Positions 63,831 to 64,000 of a DNA stretch of 64,000 nucleotides are shown here, one piece after another. The notes beneath the pieces are model-generated. The model did no database searches, was not told the DNA's origin, and saw only the letters and a program-made list of their open reading frames with translations. Source of the DNA: CAXBNB01 sp040222275 (GTDB lineage: Bacteria > Bacteroidota > Bacteroidia > Cytophagales > Cyclobacteriaceae). A program made the translations under genes and the position numbers. Each line of letters starts with the position of its first letter. The first letter of the stretch is position 1. Location of the stretch: NCBI GenBank assembly GCA_040222275.1, contig JAVKDJ010000013.1:186001-250000 (forward strand), written 5' to 3'.

Positions 63831-64000
63831 ACCACAGAGGGAGCAGAGGAGCCACGGAGTAAACGGAGAAACGGCTCTATTCACTCTGCGTTGAACTCAG
63901 TGCATTCTGCGGTAAAAAAGGAATATAACCACAGAGAGAGCAGATAAGCCACGGAGAAAACGGAGAAAAGACTCTCTTCACTCTGTGTGATACTCAGTGT
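63831..64000. repeat. Tandem ~97-bp repeat running off the window end
   Basis: ACCACAGAG begins units at 63831 and 63928; both contain GCCACGGAG, AAACGGAGAAA and TTCACTCTG in the same order, giving a period of 97 bases. The second copy is cut by the window edge. Each unit has self-complementary words (CACAGAG and CTCTGTG or CTCTGCG), so each could fold. No gene is present after 63810. Confidence 0.85.

Overview
The window reads as a chromosomal segment of a Bacteroidota bacterium, most likely a marine polysaccharide-degrading member of the Cytophagales. Signs of this are a dcw division cluster whose FtsI carries a PASTA domain, a one-protein hybrid two-component regulator (periplasmic propeller, kinase, receiver and AraC domains), GH117/GH43-like lipoproteins, an exact TAnnTTTG promoter element, and Tat- and lipoprotein-exported oxidoreductases. 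No rRNA, tRNA or CRISPR array was seen.

Bases 1-12655 hold a compact division and cell-wall operon: ftsI (5' end cut off), murE, mraY, murD, ftsW, murG, murC, ftsQ, ftsA, ftsZ. Bases 12871-14709 carry a small exported protein, a membrane LytTR regulator and a tiny membrane protein. Bases 15093-33343 form a catabolic island: the hybrid regulator, two tandem paralogous pairs of di-haem-motif (PSCyt1/DUF1549/DUF1553) lipoprotein plus DUF1501 Tat protein, an exported beta-propeller, a glutathione-independent formaldehyde dehydrogenase, an exported SGNH hydrolase and a membrane DUF2231-cytochrome-LRR protein.

Bases 33580-40216 are an accessory region, visibly AT-richer in its variable parts. It holds two headless Rhs cores (about 450 bp of near-identical DNA, one with a 7-base deletion) with unrelated tips, an ART-like orphan toxin, candidate immunity genes and a ParD/ParE-type toxin-antitoxin pair. 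It also holds a repeat family whose hairpin block lies upstream of both Rhs cores and inside a 3.5-copy tandem array of about 256 bp units. Then comes a small redox cluster (thioredoxin-fold protein, DUF2024, MarR regulator with a C-terminal cysteine cluster) with a near-perfect palindrome over its promoter.

Bases 41482-46411 contain an amidotransferase, a universal stress protein, a kinase/NarL-type regulator pair and an ECF sigma factor; between them a 133-bp MITE-like element has split a long hairpin with a 10-base target duplication. Bases 46516-52561 are the most intriguing part: a tightly coupled operon of a threonine-synthase-like PLP enzyme, a DUF1611 (DgcN-type) protein, a fused PP-loop ATPase/creatininase and an enolase-superfamily (DgcA/dipeptide epimerase type) enzyme. 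I infer a glutamate- or glutamyl-epimerising pathway not matching any system I can name. Bases 52822-58576 carry CorC, CorA, MarC and a BamA-like outer-membrane protein. On the minus strand at 58591-60877 is a RimB-like protease, RimK and AspA/AstE-like hydrolase trio, again glutamate-tail chemistry. The window closes with two beta-propeller glycosidase lipoproteins and the start of a 97-bp tandem repeat.
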